DNA from: Nymphalis io
Taxonomy: Eukaryota; Arthropoda; Insecta; Lepidoptera; Nymphalidae
Direction of reading: 5' to 3'
Assembly: GCF_905147045.1 (NCBI RefSeq)
Contig: NC_065918.1
Location: 17,360,001-17,424,000 of the forward strand
Length of the DNA stretch: 64,000 bases
Positions 9,934 through 23,040 of this stretch are shown piece by piece (the first letter of the stretch is position 1; every line of letters begins with the position of its first letter). Under the pieces are notes generated by a model. That model did no database searches. It was given only the letters and a program-made list of their open reading frames with translations, and was not told the DNA's origin. The position numbers were made by a program, and so were the translations under genes.

Positions 9934-12525
9934 GCCTTCGAATTCGATATCTCGCACAGATAACGTTTCGGATGTTCGCAGGAAGGCAAGCATGCGATTT
10001 TATTTCCTTTGAGCTCGTGGAAGAACTAAGATCAAGTCAGTAGCGACGTTAAAATGGTTTGTCCATTCAAAATATGAAATTGTATCTGTAATTTTTAATT
10101 ACATTATTACTCTTAATTTTTTTCACTCATGGACTGGCTGCTAGATAGTTTGTAAAAAAAACGAAGGAAACAAAAAATGAAAAAGTGTCAGGAGATTGTT
10201 GAAAGTGAATTTGCAGAGAAATGCTATAAAGTGTTATGTTTTATTTTACCATTGACCGCTGTATAGTAGTATATCTCGCACGATCGCAACTGCACAGAAA
10301 ACTGTTCCCGCTTGGCTCGATTGTAACTGCATCTCGTATTTCATCTTAAATATAATTAATCTCTCTTTGAGTATCAATAAAATTTGCAATATTTTTGTTG
10401 TACTTAGTTGAATCATCAAAATAATTTAGAAATTAATAATGAGCAAAGTGTCCGTGAATAGATGTTATAATAAATTTAGTTTTAGAGGACCACCGTAGAA
10501 TAACGCACAAGTACTTGAGCGTTTGCCAAGTAAAAGGGGCAATATTCCAATTGGAAGATTGGAATCTTTGAAGGAAAAATTCCAGTGCAGTCCTTGATAT
10601 TTTCAAATGTCTAAGTACATACAATTGTTTAATACAAGGTTAGACCACGGATACATCTCCCGCAGCAGGTCCAGTGTTATTTAACTAACACGTACGTCAT
10701 AATACTTTTTAACTATGTTATCTTTGCAAATTGTAATATTTTTATAATAAGCCTTCCATTTGCCGCCTCCTTATAATGAATGATATTAAATCGTTGTTTC
10801 ATAATCCGGGTTGCATCGGTCCAACCCGAGTTCTCTTCATCCCCACCGCACTCTATCATCTCTCTAAAAGCTTTATGCACAGAAGTATGAAACAATTATC
10901 GGCAATACATGGATGGATGGCTTTAGTCAGCGACCGCCCCCGCCCACCTTTAGCTTTGTACATGTTTATTTATGTCCATATAGCTAAGCTTAAATAGTAA
11001 ATGAGATAATTATACTTTTCACGTTGCATTTTTATTTAAACAATATAAATCTCGCGACAAAAACTATTCTATATTCTATTCCTAAAATTCGTGATGACGG
11101 GAATTTTTGCAAAGCAGAAAGCTCTTTCTTTGACCCGATTACCCAGTCGTTAGCTAGTCAGTTAGTTCTCGATTGATAAGTTTTTGTACATTTTCTTATA
11201 GCCATATTCTCTGATCCGATAAGTGAATTTCATTAAAATCTTATTAATGCAACTTAAATACTCGTTACTAATGTATTACACAAATAAATGTAGTTTGAGT
11301 GACTCGTTTTGTAAGAATAATGCAAATATTTACTTAAAAAATTATGTGCAAATGCGAGTTGTATGTGTCAAACTGAAAGCGAAGTCAAACATAAACAAAT
11401 GTGGAACTCAACGTGGCGGTGGCTAGCGTGCTGGGCTACGTGCAAATATATACCTTATACATACAAACATACATACATACATTAGTTATATAGATACATC
11501 GCGACTTCTCAACACGCTTATACACAATGTGTATAGACGTGAATGTTGTGTGAAGGTAATTAAGGAAATGTATGCGATGTTGATTGCGAAACTTTACTCA
11601 ATGATAATGGAATTGAATTATTATTATTAAGTCCCTGGTGGAGTTATTCTTCTTCTATTATTACGTCGGCGTTATTCTTAGTCTTACTGTTTGATGGTAT
11701 AACGAAGTAACTAACCTCTTATAAACGTCGGTTTTATAATACTTTAGTCGATTTCCTTCGGCGCGTTTGTGGAATAGAAAAAACAACACTTGTCTTTACC
11801 TCGGTTTTCTGTACACGGCACGCGGGTGGGTACACGGCACTTGGCAAGAGATTTTATTGTCGACTCAATTAGAAGTGATCCATTTTATTACTGGAACGAA
11901 TATAGAGACTAGAGTGATGCATGTAGAAAAATATGTGGCTTAGACAGCATTCAAATTTTTATTGTGATCTGATACAGACCCTATGTTTTCCGAATTTCTG
12001 CAATCATATGCGTAACACGTATGGCAAATGACTCCCTTTCTCTCTCTCTCTCTCTATTTAATCATGACGTCAGCTCTGCTTATTTCTGCCAGTAATGTGA
12101 TGTAAATCCTTGTTAACCATATGATTTTGTACCCATCACATTAACTGTGACGCAAAGTTTTTTTTTAATTAATATTTTTTAAATTTTACTATTTGTCAGT
12201 CGAACACTGATCCTCATATAATCAATAATGGAATATTGTACTATATAGGTGAAGCACTGGTGTTGAGGATGACCGAAATAAAGTGAATATTTTTAGGTAT
12301 AACTTTATATTCGAAGCTTTAGCGGAGCACGCCCTAATTTTTTTCTAATTTTTTTTTGCTCTGCTGTATGTAAAATTAGGTATTTTATAGATTTACGATA
12401 CTGCATAATCGTTTATTTTTACAATATAGTTTTGTGCCATGAATCTTTTTTTAAAACAGCCAGATGTTAAAAGAGACAGAGGTCAAATTGGAAGTCGCTT
12501 TTAACTTCAATTTTAAAAACAAAAA

Positions 12526-12528
<3 letters not shown>
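9934..12528. other. AT-rich intergenic DNA
   Basis: Nothing supported. There is a short ATAC run near 11460-11480. The open frames at 10776-10997 and 11223-11426 have no domain-like sequence. Confidence 0.5.

Positions 12529-12579
<51 letters not shown>
12529..12579. repeat. (AT)n microsatellite
   Basis: About 25 uninterrupted AT dinucleotides. Confidence 0.95.
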
Positions 12580-12581
<2 letters not shown>

Positions 12582-15500
12582 TACTTGAATGGCCATTGAA
12601 TATATTTCAAGTTTAATTCGATCAAGTATTTTTATTCAAGTCTAAAGTACTCTTATAAGCAAAGCTATATACCAGAATATAAAAGACGAGCGGTGCACTT
12701 AACAATCCAAAGGTACTCGTAAAGCTCTATTCGAATTTTATTTGATTCCAGTGACGAGCAGTTCGTGAAGCAAGGGTCGTTTCAGTAACGAAAGTGTTGC
12801 AGTGTCATTAGGCACACAATAAACTTGATAGGTAGATTTGCCAACTTCAAGATAGCAAATCTTAGCGACATAATTAGCTGTCTTCCGACCCTAATAGCGG
12901 CTCTGTCTTCGCTGAGCTGAGCGGCAGTTGACCTACTTGATCAAGTATTTATCGACAGAAGTTGTGGCAGAATTCGGTAAATGCCTTCACTCTTAGTATC
13001 ATGCTATTTGTGCCAAGTTTCGTTAAGATGTGCTTTTACAGCAAATCAAACAGTCAAACGCATCGATTATTTATTGCAGTGTGTTGATGGACGGAAGTTA
13101 TTTTTGTGTCGCAGTTTGGATATGCCAAAAATGTTTCTTGATGTTTCTTGATACACTATGTACATACTATGATTTATGATAACAATAATAAATGCATGCA
13201 GATAGACTGGACTGAATAGAGCCAAATAATCATGTATTATTGAATCAAAATAAAACCGCGAGTCGCTGCCAGTGTTGCCACATGTGCATTTTATTAAGGT
13301 ATTAATAATTAACAGCTTAAAAAGTTTTATATCCCGTATCACTAGAACATTTATAATATTTTTGATATATCATTTTGAATTATTGATAATTTTCTAGCAC
13401 ATCTATAATATATAATATAATAGATATGCGTTTTCGTGTAAAGCTAAAACGGTTCGGAATGTACATACCCTCAGTAGTAAATCATTTTCACTAAATACAT
13501 TACATAATCTATGTCATATATATATATACATACAATTTCATTTCTACGTCCAATAGTGAAATGAACGAATATTTTTTTATATTTTTTGTGCGGATGTCTG
13601 CGGATCTTACTGTACAAATTATACTGTATATTGTCGGATGATAGGATGTATTTTAAAATATTATTGAAAGAATCGCGTTGTATATTGATCTTTACTTCTC
13701 GTGTTTGTACGGCGATTGTCCCTGATTCTATTAAAGTCATCTAAATGATCGTGAATTTGCATAACATAGATGTAGTAAACATAATATGACGTAATTGTAA
13801 GTGATCCTATTGTGTTAAAGATATTCCGAAGGGAATCTCGATCTTGAAGAATATAAATAGACCCGACAAGTCTCCTCTAAGTATTATACCGGCTCAGAAA
13901 CCTACTGCTATAAAAATAACCAAATAGTTTTAACCGAGCTGTATCAGTATTAACCAGTCGACTGATTTTTATATCCGCGCATGCGCGAAAACGAGCTGAA
14001 TATTCTTACATTTTTTTATAGTTCATACCACTGACCCGAGCATAGAAATCGAGATAGACGTCTTTTTGAAAATACATTAATATTAGTTTAGGTAAAGACT
14101 TTCAATTAACTGCAACATTTTTACGTGTTGCGCGCAAAAACATAACTCGGCTATTTCTAATCTCAGCAAATCGAACAACGTCGAACAGATGCAAAAGATA
14201 AACCGTGAAATAAAGAAACAAATATAAACGATTACTAACGACAGCTCTCTCATAACATATTCTAAGATCTAAACAACTGATTTTTTATTTTAATTTTCTC
14301 TTTGGAGAGTTATGTAAGCTCGCTGAAAAATTGCCGTATGAATCGGATCATATAAATTGCACAAAATAAAAACATCCGATTTATAAAATGCAGTTTCACG
14401 GATGTAAGTCGGTTGCCAGCTGGTTCGTAGGTGGTCGATATTTTGGACGAAAATCAGAAAAACAGCCGTCGCCCACGAACTCTCGCTCTGAGTTGCGATT
14501 GCTGACTCCACCCTTCTGGCATTCGTGAGTAACAGCTTTGCGTAATACAGGTGATTTATTTTGGGAATTACAGGAGATTATCGACACTAAACCTGTTGAT
14601 TTTAAAGCGCTTTTACTGTAGGATAGAAAAATCTAGCATTCGATTACTTGCATCGACGTTCTTTTGAATCATTTTCGTTATGTAAATATTTTTGGACTGT
14701 ATCATATGCAGACAACGTACGTCGACTAATATTGCACAATATATTTGCTAAGGAAATATCGAGATAGCGAGTAAAAACAAATACGACGTCTATAGTTTCG
14801 TCGCTAATTTTAATAACTGACTCGACTAGTGAGTACGACCTTTTACCGTCAAAATTATCAAATAAGTTCTCTGTACTGAGATCTAAAACATTTTCAATAT
14901 TCTTAATTCCAAATTAAAATATGTTATCATAATGTCATCGTTGTAATACGATGCCATGTTGCGGATTCGTAGCGGCTTTAATATAGATGTGTTTTTATTA
15001 ATATCTCACCTAGCCACGGACCGCAGTTCCACGCTCGCACTCACCTGCGCTCCGCCCACTCCAATCAGGACTGGAGCGAAAATATACATCTCCAGTTTCA
15101 TTACAATTTTAGCATTTTCAGCAGTTTGAAAAAGGATCTCTCGACTTTTTAAAATGTAGGTATGGATTAAAAGCCACTGTCCCTACAGATCAGTGCACAA
15201 GTGTATAATATATCCGCAAACATTTGGAAAAATTAGAAAAAAACCTCGTACGTCTTCTATCTATAAATGAATATTGTCAATCATGATGAATGGATTAAGT
15301 AACTTCTATATCCATCATACGTAAACTCATAAAAAACGATATTTTTTTTGGAAAACTTGTCAATTTTAATAGATTTACTGCCATACTTGTATAGAGCTAG
15401 CAATAATTGAAACTTATGCATATATACATGCTTTGAATATTATTAACAATTTAAAATATACAGAAAGCTGATGAAATAAGAAAAATTAAAAATAGTTACA

Positions 15501-16615
15501 CAAACACAAACCGTGACCGTGTCGAATGGCGGCAATAACGTTAGCGGCATTTATCTATTGAATCACAAAACAGATGTTTTGGTTGTAAAATAAAATAACC
15601 CTTGTTTCGTGAATGAGTAAGACGAAGCGTTTAATCTTTTCTTTCATTTATTGATCATAAGCTAACTTTCGTCTTCACAACCAGCAACCAGTAAAATCTA
15701 TTATGCTTTTACAAAATACTAAGATATTAACGTTTGAGAATATGGATGTACCTACTCGTATACATACTCGTGCACTAAATATTTACAGCTATAATATATG
15801 GCTGCATACTCATAAAAACAGAAATACTCCAAGCGTTGTGATCATCATCAATTTTTCGATTTGGCACCGCGTCCGTTGGTCATTGTGTGCCCTTACGACG
15901 GCATGTAACGATACTTCTGCATAGAGCAGAGCTGGCCGTCTGCGGCGCTTCGTGTTTCGTGTCTGGGTACTGGGCGACGGCCAAGTGTCTCCTCGTAAAT
16001 TGCTTCGGCCTAATCAACAAATTACACGATTTGTATTTGGAATGTTTGGTATGGTAATTAGAACTCGCCCTTTTTGCCAACAGCCTTTATGTCAATAGTA
16101 TTTATTTACATCGACGTTGAATAGCTCGGATTGTTATTATGTATTGTTACTTCAGCTCATTTCAGTTCGTTAGCAAAGATGTCGGCTAGCTTCATTAGAA
16201 GACGACGATCAGGAACAAGTGATTGGGTTTGTTGGTAATAAAAACCTCAAGTCAAATGAAAAGCTACGCAGACCGAAAACACTAATTATAAATGTATTGT
16301 TTTTCTGTAAGTGACGAATCGCATTGTGGGAAATGAGATTGTTCACGAGTATATTTGGAATACAGTACCTTGTTTCGTAATGTTGAATTTGTACGCAATC
16401 AAAATAATAACATATAATATAGAGTATAGAGATTGACATTTATTCATTTATCATTTATCATTGATTAATCGGTAGTTCTTTCATTCCATATTACATACTT
16501 TCAATATTTTACGTTTATCGTATAAGTAATTTAATACAATAATTAATAATATTATGCGTATCTCATCCGAAAAACGGAATAAATATCGCTTTTAAATAGT
16601 AACTGTATATATTTG
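12580..16615. other. AT-rich intergenic DNA with one GC-rich patch
   Basis: No coding sequence recognised. The patch at about 15010-15075 stands out for GC content and carries, on the minus strand, a GATTGG, a GGGCGG and a strong donor-like CAG|GTGAGT. That pattern could be a minus-strand promoter or first exon, but nothing downstream of it on that strand confirms this. Confidence 0.4.
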
Positions 16616-16795
16616 TTAGGTCCTTACATATGAAATTGGCGTTTTGTCGTACTGACCACTTTGATCTGAAATATCTCCTCTTTGGTTAAGAATTCCAAAT
16701 TAAAATTTTTAAATTCATTTAGCTGGTACATTTGAGTTTTCAAAACAGTCATTCATTTGTTTTTTCCTCATTATTTTTTTCTTTGGCGTGGCTTA
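16616..16795 (+). mobile_element. Solo end of a mariner element
   Basis: Starts with the 32-base terminal repeat of the mariner at 20709-22003 (TTAGGTCCTTACATATG then GCGTTTTGT). It matches the 5' end of that element, reversed, for about 180 bases, stopping just before the transposase start codon. No matching second terminal repeat was found nearby, so this is a truncated copy. Confidence 0.8.
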
Positions 16796-16817
16796 TATTA
16801 TATTATTATCTTCATTA

Positions 16818-16871
16818 ACAGATTTCATCAGATCGCATCAGACTTGATGGACGCGATCTGAGGAAATCTGT
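16818..16871. repeat. 22-bp inverted repeat with 10-base loop
   Basis: Arms 16818-16839 and 16850-16871 pair at 20 of 22 positions. It lies 22 bases past the broken end of the mariner fragment. It may be the remains of a foldback element. Confidence 0.65.
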
Positions 16872-18562
16872 TTACGACGCCTACAAAAGTTAAAGATCGA
16901 TTTTCTTATTATTTATGTTAAGCATTTTAAATCCCTTTGTTAAATTTATGTTAGGTATAATTATTTTGTCATTTCATTTAAGAAGATTTTAATATGCCTA
17001 AAATGAGACTATCATTATAATTTAAACTATTAAAATATTTTTAATGCGCACAAGGTTGTAACACCGTTTTAAGTGAAAAAATCTGTGTGTTTTCTATTGG
17101 CCCTGAATTCGAAGAATAACTAGCGTTTCGGCCGCGGCTTCGGTCGCCTCGTAGTCGGAAATCTAGTTATACCGAATTAAAAGGCTAAAATATGGTAAGT
17201 ATGTCATACTTCAGTTGTGACTAAGCGCGAAGAAGTAACAAATATTCACAACACACAACCCTTCTAATCTTATAAAACTATAAATGAAGTTAAAACTAAG
17301 AAATTTAATAATATGGTATGTATTTAAAAGTAATAATATGGTATGTATTTAAAAGACTCAAGAAATAACTTCAATTAGAGTTTATAAGACCGCGGCTTTT
17401 TTGTTAATTTATTTCACTTTAAAACAACTGAAATATGTTTTCTATCCAAATTAATAATAATGGTGTTTAATTGTACACACATTACAAAACATTTATTCAG
17501 GAAAGCAGTTATTTGAAGGAGTGCGAAAGGAATGCGCTTTAAAGCCGGGCTTGCGGCGTATATACCCGTGACATCATCAGCGGGATGCTAATTAATATTC
17601 TGAGAATTCGTCTCGGGGGTGTCCACTGCAAAGTACGAACAAATTGGTCTTTTAGAAAATCACGTATTACGATTTTTCATAAAGAAGTTCTCAAGGTCAA
17701 GGTCACCAGTCGGCGATCTGCTTGTCGAAACACTGTCTGGTGACAATAATTTGGAAATATCCCGATGATATATAACATTACGTAATATTATTTCTTACAG
17801 AAAAACAAAAAAGCTAAATATGTATTATTTAAATTATTAATATAAAATTATAAATAGCGGTGCTGTTTGTAGTGTCTTTCATTCTGTCCAAAAAATGTAA
17901 TCTAAAGCTGTGCCAGAAATGTAAGTTTATTCCGTTGAATTCGATGTAATGAAATATTGAAGTGCTAGTGGGTTAGTTTGATGTGACTGCCGGCATTCAC
18001 CGCTATCAATTTTACAATAATATGTTATAATTTTAATTAAAATCAGACATATTTTTCATTACCAAACTACGATTATATTTAAATAAAAAAAGATATCGTG
18101 TTTATGTATATTTTTAACTGAAGTTTTTTCAAGCATGCACACCGCACTGAACCCCCTGTGGCTTACGAGTGCCCCCTATCCCCGTTCTCCCACCCGCTGC
18201 ACTCAAAAATAGCTTATCGTTATGTGTCACACACGCACTGAGATCACATTCACAATCGCTTATGAGAACATCTTACAAGACGTTAGAGTAACTAATGCAT
18301 CGATGGTTTTTTTTTATTATATTTACAGTACATACCACATACATTATACAACAATTAACTCGTTCACACACCAATCAAGTTTCCACTTAAAAGTAATTCA
18401 TGAATGGCAGTAAACAGGCAATTTAATAAATTATAAATAATAATTATCAAGATATACAATACTTTACTTTTACAGTAATTCGTCATATACAGACATTTTT
18501 ATAAAATACAAAATTAAAATAAAAAGAACAAAATACATATTACAAATTTAAAGCAGAAACAC
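16872..18562. other. AT-rich intergenic DNA
   Basis: No gene recognised. Contains a perfect two-copy tandem repeat of 25 bases at 17306-17355. Confidence 0.5.
17306..17355. repeat. Perfect 25-base tandem repeat, two copies
   Basis: 17306-17330 and 17331-17355 are identical. Confidence 0.85.
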
Positions 18563-18785
18563 GCCGTCTAAAAGTCCTGTGGCATTGTAACCAAGACGCT
18601 GGCACTGTTGCCTCTCTGCACCGCTAGACTCAGTCTTTGGGTTAAATAAGCGCCAGCTCTTGGGTCACCAGAAGTGTGGTCCACAGTTTCTTAGAAATAT
18701 CTTTTATGATTCTTTTTGTATCGGACGACCATGGACCCAATGTTTCAAAACCCAGCCCCGCAAATTCATATTCGTTGCATAAAAG
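18563..18785 (-). mobile_element. Non-LTR retrotransposon ORF2 C-terminal remnant
   Basis: Minus-strand translation gives EFAGLGFETLGPWSSDTK, then after one frameshift GDPRAGAYLTQR and VQRGNSASVL. The pattern ETLGPW, GDPR.G.YL.QR and QRGN.ASVLGT is the usual end of reverse transcriptase proteins from one group of animal LINEs. The match is by memory of that pattern. About 70 residues of a dead copy remain. Confidence 0.65.
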
Positions 18786-19138
18786 TGAATATTTGCGGCG
18801 CTTGAGTATTTTATATTATATTATATTCTGTTTTGTGTACCTAAATAAAAAAAAATTTATCAAGATTCAAAAAGTTATATTATATATATATAGTTAAAAG
18901 AAAGTTATATTATAGAATATATATATAATATAAATAATATAAATGTATTGAGCGTACAAGAAAACATGTCCAAGTCATTAAACTTCCTATTGTAATACTT
19001 ACAAGAGTGACATATAAATTCATTTTAAGCATAATTTGTTCATACATAATGTAATATGTACATTATGATATCTATATTCTTTATTATTGATAGCAGAAAC
19101 TCGCCCAATCCCACTACCTACCAAAAAGGTATCATCGA
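18786..19138. other. AT-rich DNA with short TA runs
   Basis: Holds interrupted TA tracts at about 18876-18945. Nothing else seen. Confidence 0.5.
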
Positions 19139-19248
19139 CTCATCAGTTTTTCTACCGCTAACCAGCAATGCTCTTTTTTGCTTTAAAGGTGAGTGAGCGA
19201 TGAGCCATTGCTTTTACAGGCACAAGAGAAATAATATCGTTATTCTAA
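19139..19248 (-). repeat. Interspersed repeat, family A copy 2 (diverged)
   Basis: Reverse-strand match to the middle of family A: TCTACCGCTAACCAGCAATG, a TTTAAAGGTGAGTGAGC tract and an ACAGGCACAAGAGA tract. It is the most degraded copy in the window. Confidence 0.6.
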
Positions 19249-19420
19249 TTATTAGTTGTGGCATGTTTGCCAAATGCAATGTGTGGACCGTTCCTTAATA
19301 AAAAAACCTCATTCCGGCTTCTAAATATGCGCATCCATGTTTAGGATAAGTTAGCAACATTGCAATGGAAAACATTTGTGTAAGACCGGACTCGAAACGA
19401 AGACAATGTGTCACCATCCT

Positions 19421-19497
19421 CTAAACCTTCTCCTCAAAAAGGAAGAGGAGGCCTTAGCCGAGCAGTGGGACATTAACAGGCTGTTACTGTTACTGTG
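19421..19497 (+). repeat. 3' tail of a tRNA-derived SINE (family B)
   Basis: Carries CCTTCTCCTCAAAAAGG, then GAGGAGGCCTTAGCC, then GTGGGACATTAACAGGCTG and short TTACTG repeats. This is the common 3' tail of lepidopteran SINE/LINE families, by established knowledge. The tRNA-like head is not seen here. Confidence 0.65.
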
Positions 19498-19874
19498 TCA
19501 CCATTGTGGCACGCATTGGGACACCACCCCGCATAAGTTGAGGCGTGCCCCGCATGGAACATGGAGAGGCTGATCCCCCATGCAATAGTGAATTTTCTCA
19601 AATGGAATGATGTTGGCGATGCTCTGCAGGGAATCATCGTGGAGGGCCATAGCATCCTTTTGTAAGACCATCATCGTCCAGAAGGAGAGGGCGGAGCGGA
19701 AACGATTCAGCTCGTCGGAGACGAAGAAGGCCCTTCCACAGCCCCGACACCCGGGAGTTAAAAGATGGGGCGTAACCTTAGAGCAGTGGACGTATGAAAT
19801 GGGGCCTCGCATGTCCTGTTTCAGGCGGCCTTCAGACATAAAAATAAACAAACACACACCTTTGCATTTATAAC
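19498..19874. other. GC-richer segment, open on both strands, unrecognised
   Basis: The minus strand is open for 119 codons (19857-19498), with a CxxC motif (GCRGCGRAFF); the plus strand is open for 88 codons (19607-19873). It lies between two transposon tails and is probably transposon sequence, but I recognise no domain in either frame. Confidence 0.3.
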
Positions 19875-20180
19875 GGAAGCATGGTCGTCAGTATTTGCGA
19901 TACAAGGACGTGTTTAAAAGACACCTAAAAGCTTGTGACATTAACAGAATGTTGTGATAAGTTCGCTTCCAAAAGGTCATCTCAGCGCTCTACCATCTAG
20001 AAGAAGATCTAGAAAACCGTCTTCATTCACTAGACGAAAAGCGTCAGTTAAGGAAAGAGAAATCTAAGCCACCCTACACATATACATACAACTCTGTGGG
20101 CCAACTATACTGTTACACGTGTCGAAGGGTTTTTAAAACTAAATTTGGTCTAGCGAGCCACATTAGAGCTATGAGGAGGT
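19875..20180 (+). mobile_element. LINE ORF2 C-terminal remnant with zinc knuckle
   Basis: Reads KHGRQYLRYKDVFKRHLKAC, then after stop codons a frame with LENRLHSLDEKRQLRKEK and CYTCRRVFKTKFGLASHIRA. The RYKD.LKR.LK.C motif followed by a C2H2-type finger (C-x2-C ... H) matches the end of a large group of LINE reverse transcriptases. Stop codons in frame show that it is dead. Confidence 0.6.
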
Positions 20181-20708
20181 ATATATATATTAGTAAACTT
20201 GTTATACTATCATTTACAAATAAAATGAGATTGATATAAGCTAGGCTACATAACTTCACGCTGCTGTCTCAAGGAGTTGAGTAATCAGCCAGTCATACAC
20301 TTGTCTGGCAAACTATAGTCAACGTCTGTCATTGAACTGCAAACTCTTTTTGTCAAGTCCCTTTATTTTTAGCCGACTTCAAAACAAGAAAGAGGTTATC
20401 ACTACGTCAGACTTATTTTTATTTGTCTTCGCTGCCTGTCAAGACATTTTAATGTTTTTTTCGTCTTATAATTACTTTTTTTTAATAAATACCTTGGTGC
20501 TGAAATCCCATTAAAATTTCAAGAATTTTTTTACCAAAAATTTGGTATAATTATGAAAAACTACGAAATTCGTAACTGGTTTCCTTACTTTTACTGATTT
20601 ACACTTTGATTGCCACTAAAGTTGTAACTTTTTTAAATTTGATTGAAAAAAGGTCATTAATCAAATTATTAATTTTAAGTATGTGAATTTAATTACATCT
20701 AGTATATA
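20181..20708. other. AT-rich DNA
   Basis: No gene or repeat recognised. Confidence 0.5.
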
Positions 20709-22003
20709 TTTGGTCCTTACATATGAAATTGGCGTTTTGTACGGGAGGAATATAAAGTAATTATTTTTTCGTAAAATATATTTAATTAATCAAAGTATGC
20801 ACCGTCGTTATTATATGAATGAAATGAATGGGATATTTATAGTATACGAGATAATTATAGTAGTAGTTCATTAATCCCTTTACTAAAAAAAAAATGGGGG
20901 CGAGAATCAATAAACTCTTTGAAGGCGGTTTGGACTGCCGCATCGTTGAATTTTTTTTTCCTTGTAAGAAGTTGTCCAAATTCCGGAAAAAATGGTAATC
21001 TGTTGGAGCAAGGTCCGGGGATGTCGCAGACATTCCAATTGCAGCTCATCTAACTTAGTGGTTGTTTGTTGTGCAGTGTGTGGTCTTGCGCTGTCGTGAA
21101 GCAGCAGTGGCCTAGAGCGATTGACCAATCTCGGTTGTTTAGCAGCTAGTTCTTCCTTCATGGTTTGCAGTTGCTGACGATAGATATCTGCCGTAATCGT
21201 TTGGCCAGATTTTAGAAAGCTGTAGTGAATGGCACCGGCGCTAGTCCACCAAACACTCACAAGTAACTTTTTCTGAGTCAATTTTCGTTTAGGGCAGGAT
21301 TTGGCTGGGTCTCCAGGGTTCAGCCATTGCGACGAGTGATTATCGTACAGTATCTACTTTTCATCACAAGTAATAATTCGATTTAAAATCCCTTCATTAT
21401 TGTGTCAGTTGAGCAAAGTAACACAGCAGTCGACGCGTGTTTGCAAGTTCGATTCACTCAATTCATGAGGTACCCATCGTTCAAGATTTTTTACTTTCCT
21501 GATTTGCTTCAAGTGGATTAATACAGTTTTATCACTTACCCCAAAGCCTGCAGCTATCTTTGAAGTGCTTTATGATGGATCCGCTTCCACAGTAGCCTTT
21601 AATTCTTCATTTTCCACTTTGGTCTCCGGCCGTCTACGGGGTTGGTTCTGAAGGTCGAAATTTCCAGAACGAAAACGTTGGAACCAAAAACGTACCGTGT
21701 TTTCTTTTGCGACACCAGCGCCGTACACATCATTAATCCTTCGAGCTGTTCTGCAGCACTTGTGCCACGGTAGAACTGGTACTCGTAAATATACCGATAT
21801 TTCATGTTTTCCATTGTGCGGTAATAAGCGACGCCAAAGAAAAAAATAATGAGGAAAATACAAATGAATGACTGTTTAAAAATTCAAATGTACCAGCTAA
21901 ATGAATTTATAAATTTGAATTTGGAATTTTTAACCAAAGAGGAGATATTTCAGATCAAAGTGGTCAGTATGACAAAACGCTAATTACATATGTAAGGACC
22001 TAA
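20709..22003 (-). mobile_element. mariner-family DNA transposon, full-length but dead
   Basis: 1295 bp, the usual size for mariner. The terminal inverted repeats at 20709-20740 and 21972-22003 are 32 bases each and agree at 29 positions. Both ends are flanked by a TA dinucleotide (20707-20708 and 22004-22005), the expected target duplication. The transposase runs on the minus strand and carries several frameshifts and stops. A truncated copy of the same family lies at 16616-16795. Confidence 0.93.
20860..21814 (-). pseudogene. mariner transposase pseudogene
   Basis: The enzyme would cut and move the element through a DDE/D catalytic triad. Reading on the minus strand from the ATG at 21814, the DNA-binding helix-turn-helix part shows RGTSAAEQ and then, one frame over, NDVYGAGVAKENTVRFWFQR. 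The catalytic part shows ITCDEK (first Asp, followed by an in-frame TAG), LLVSVWWTSAGAIHY, and LLLHDSARPHTA (second Asp). In another frame SPDLAPTDYHFF holds the third. At least two stops and three frame changes are visible, including a short deletion between the second and third motifs. It cannot make active transposase. The spacing fits a mariner-type triad if the deletion is allowed for; I do not assign a subfamily. Confidence 0.88.
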
Positions 22004-22005
22004 TA

Positions 22006-23040
22006 ATATATATTTATATATTAGTTAGGTCTAGAACAGAACCAGGCACGAAACGAAATGTATTAAGTAAATTAGAAGTGTAACAATACATTAAGTAATC
22101 GCTCCCTTTTCTGCATAACACCCACCCGAAGGTGGTTCTCGTATATCTGACATGACGAGATACAAATGACTGTGCAGGTCTATTCTGGGTGAACAAACTT
22201 CGTATCTCATCTTGTGAAATATTGAATCCGTTTAACTGTTGTTCCAAATCGGAATTAACTTCTACTTAACTTCTTCAGATCAGAATTTATACTACAAATT
22301 TAATTATTCATTTTTGTTTCAATTTATAAGACAACATAATCTTTAGACACAAGAGTTATCTAGTTTCTTATTATTTTTTTGGGAATGAGATTGTGTACTT
22401 TCTTCATTCATAACACAGGTAGCCGGAGGAATTGACCGGTCGATATTTTACACTCTTACATAAACTGTAATCTGTGTCCTCTGTTAGTTCTAACATTAAA
22501 TATAAGTGTGGACGACACTCCCTGGTTCCTGGCTACTGGGCCCAGTCTACAGGACCAGTCTATAAGGTGGTGCTGTTGAAGAAGGTGTGTAGGCTCAATT
22601 CCATATTGTACGTTATATTCGGTGATACGCTACTTTGACGTTAGATATAGTCAATGTTATAATATATCACTTTCTGATAATTTGCGATATGATAGTATTC
22701 TAAGGTGGGTGACGGGGAGGCATCAACCGCGGGTCAGAGCTAGTTATATGTCAGTGAAGCTTCGACAAGTTTGCATTGATTGATTTTCATAATTATAATT
22801 CATTAAAAACACTTCGTCTGATGCAACATACACCAATTACTCGAGGACCACATTCGCTCATTATCATATTCATTTTTACGAAGTATATTCTGAGCATCAA
22901 TTAAAATGATTCGTTTAATTAAACGGGAACTTTATGCACTTTATTGTAGCAGGAAAAATGGCCATTGCGATATCAGGTGTAATGTGCATTCCAGAAATTA
23001 TAAATTAATCATCCATGTAGAGAATGTTGTTAATAGTATT
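22006..23040. other. AT-rich DNA, no gene recognised
   Basis: A 77-codon minus-strand frame at 22247-22014 has no recognisable domain. Nothing else seen. Confidence 0.45.

Noticed and set aside
12529..12579. AT array as a replication origin or CRISPR-like array
   Set aside because: Plain dinucleotide microsatellite; no spacers or unique units.
13067..13740. Two 90-codon minus-strand frames
   Set aside because: Low-complexity composition with many Ile/Tyr/Lys and no recognisable motif.
22014..22247. 77-codon minus-strand frame beside the mariner
   Set aside because: Reads like protein in places, but no family or splice support.
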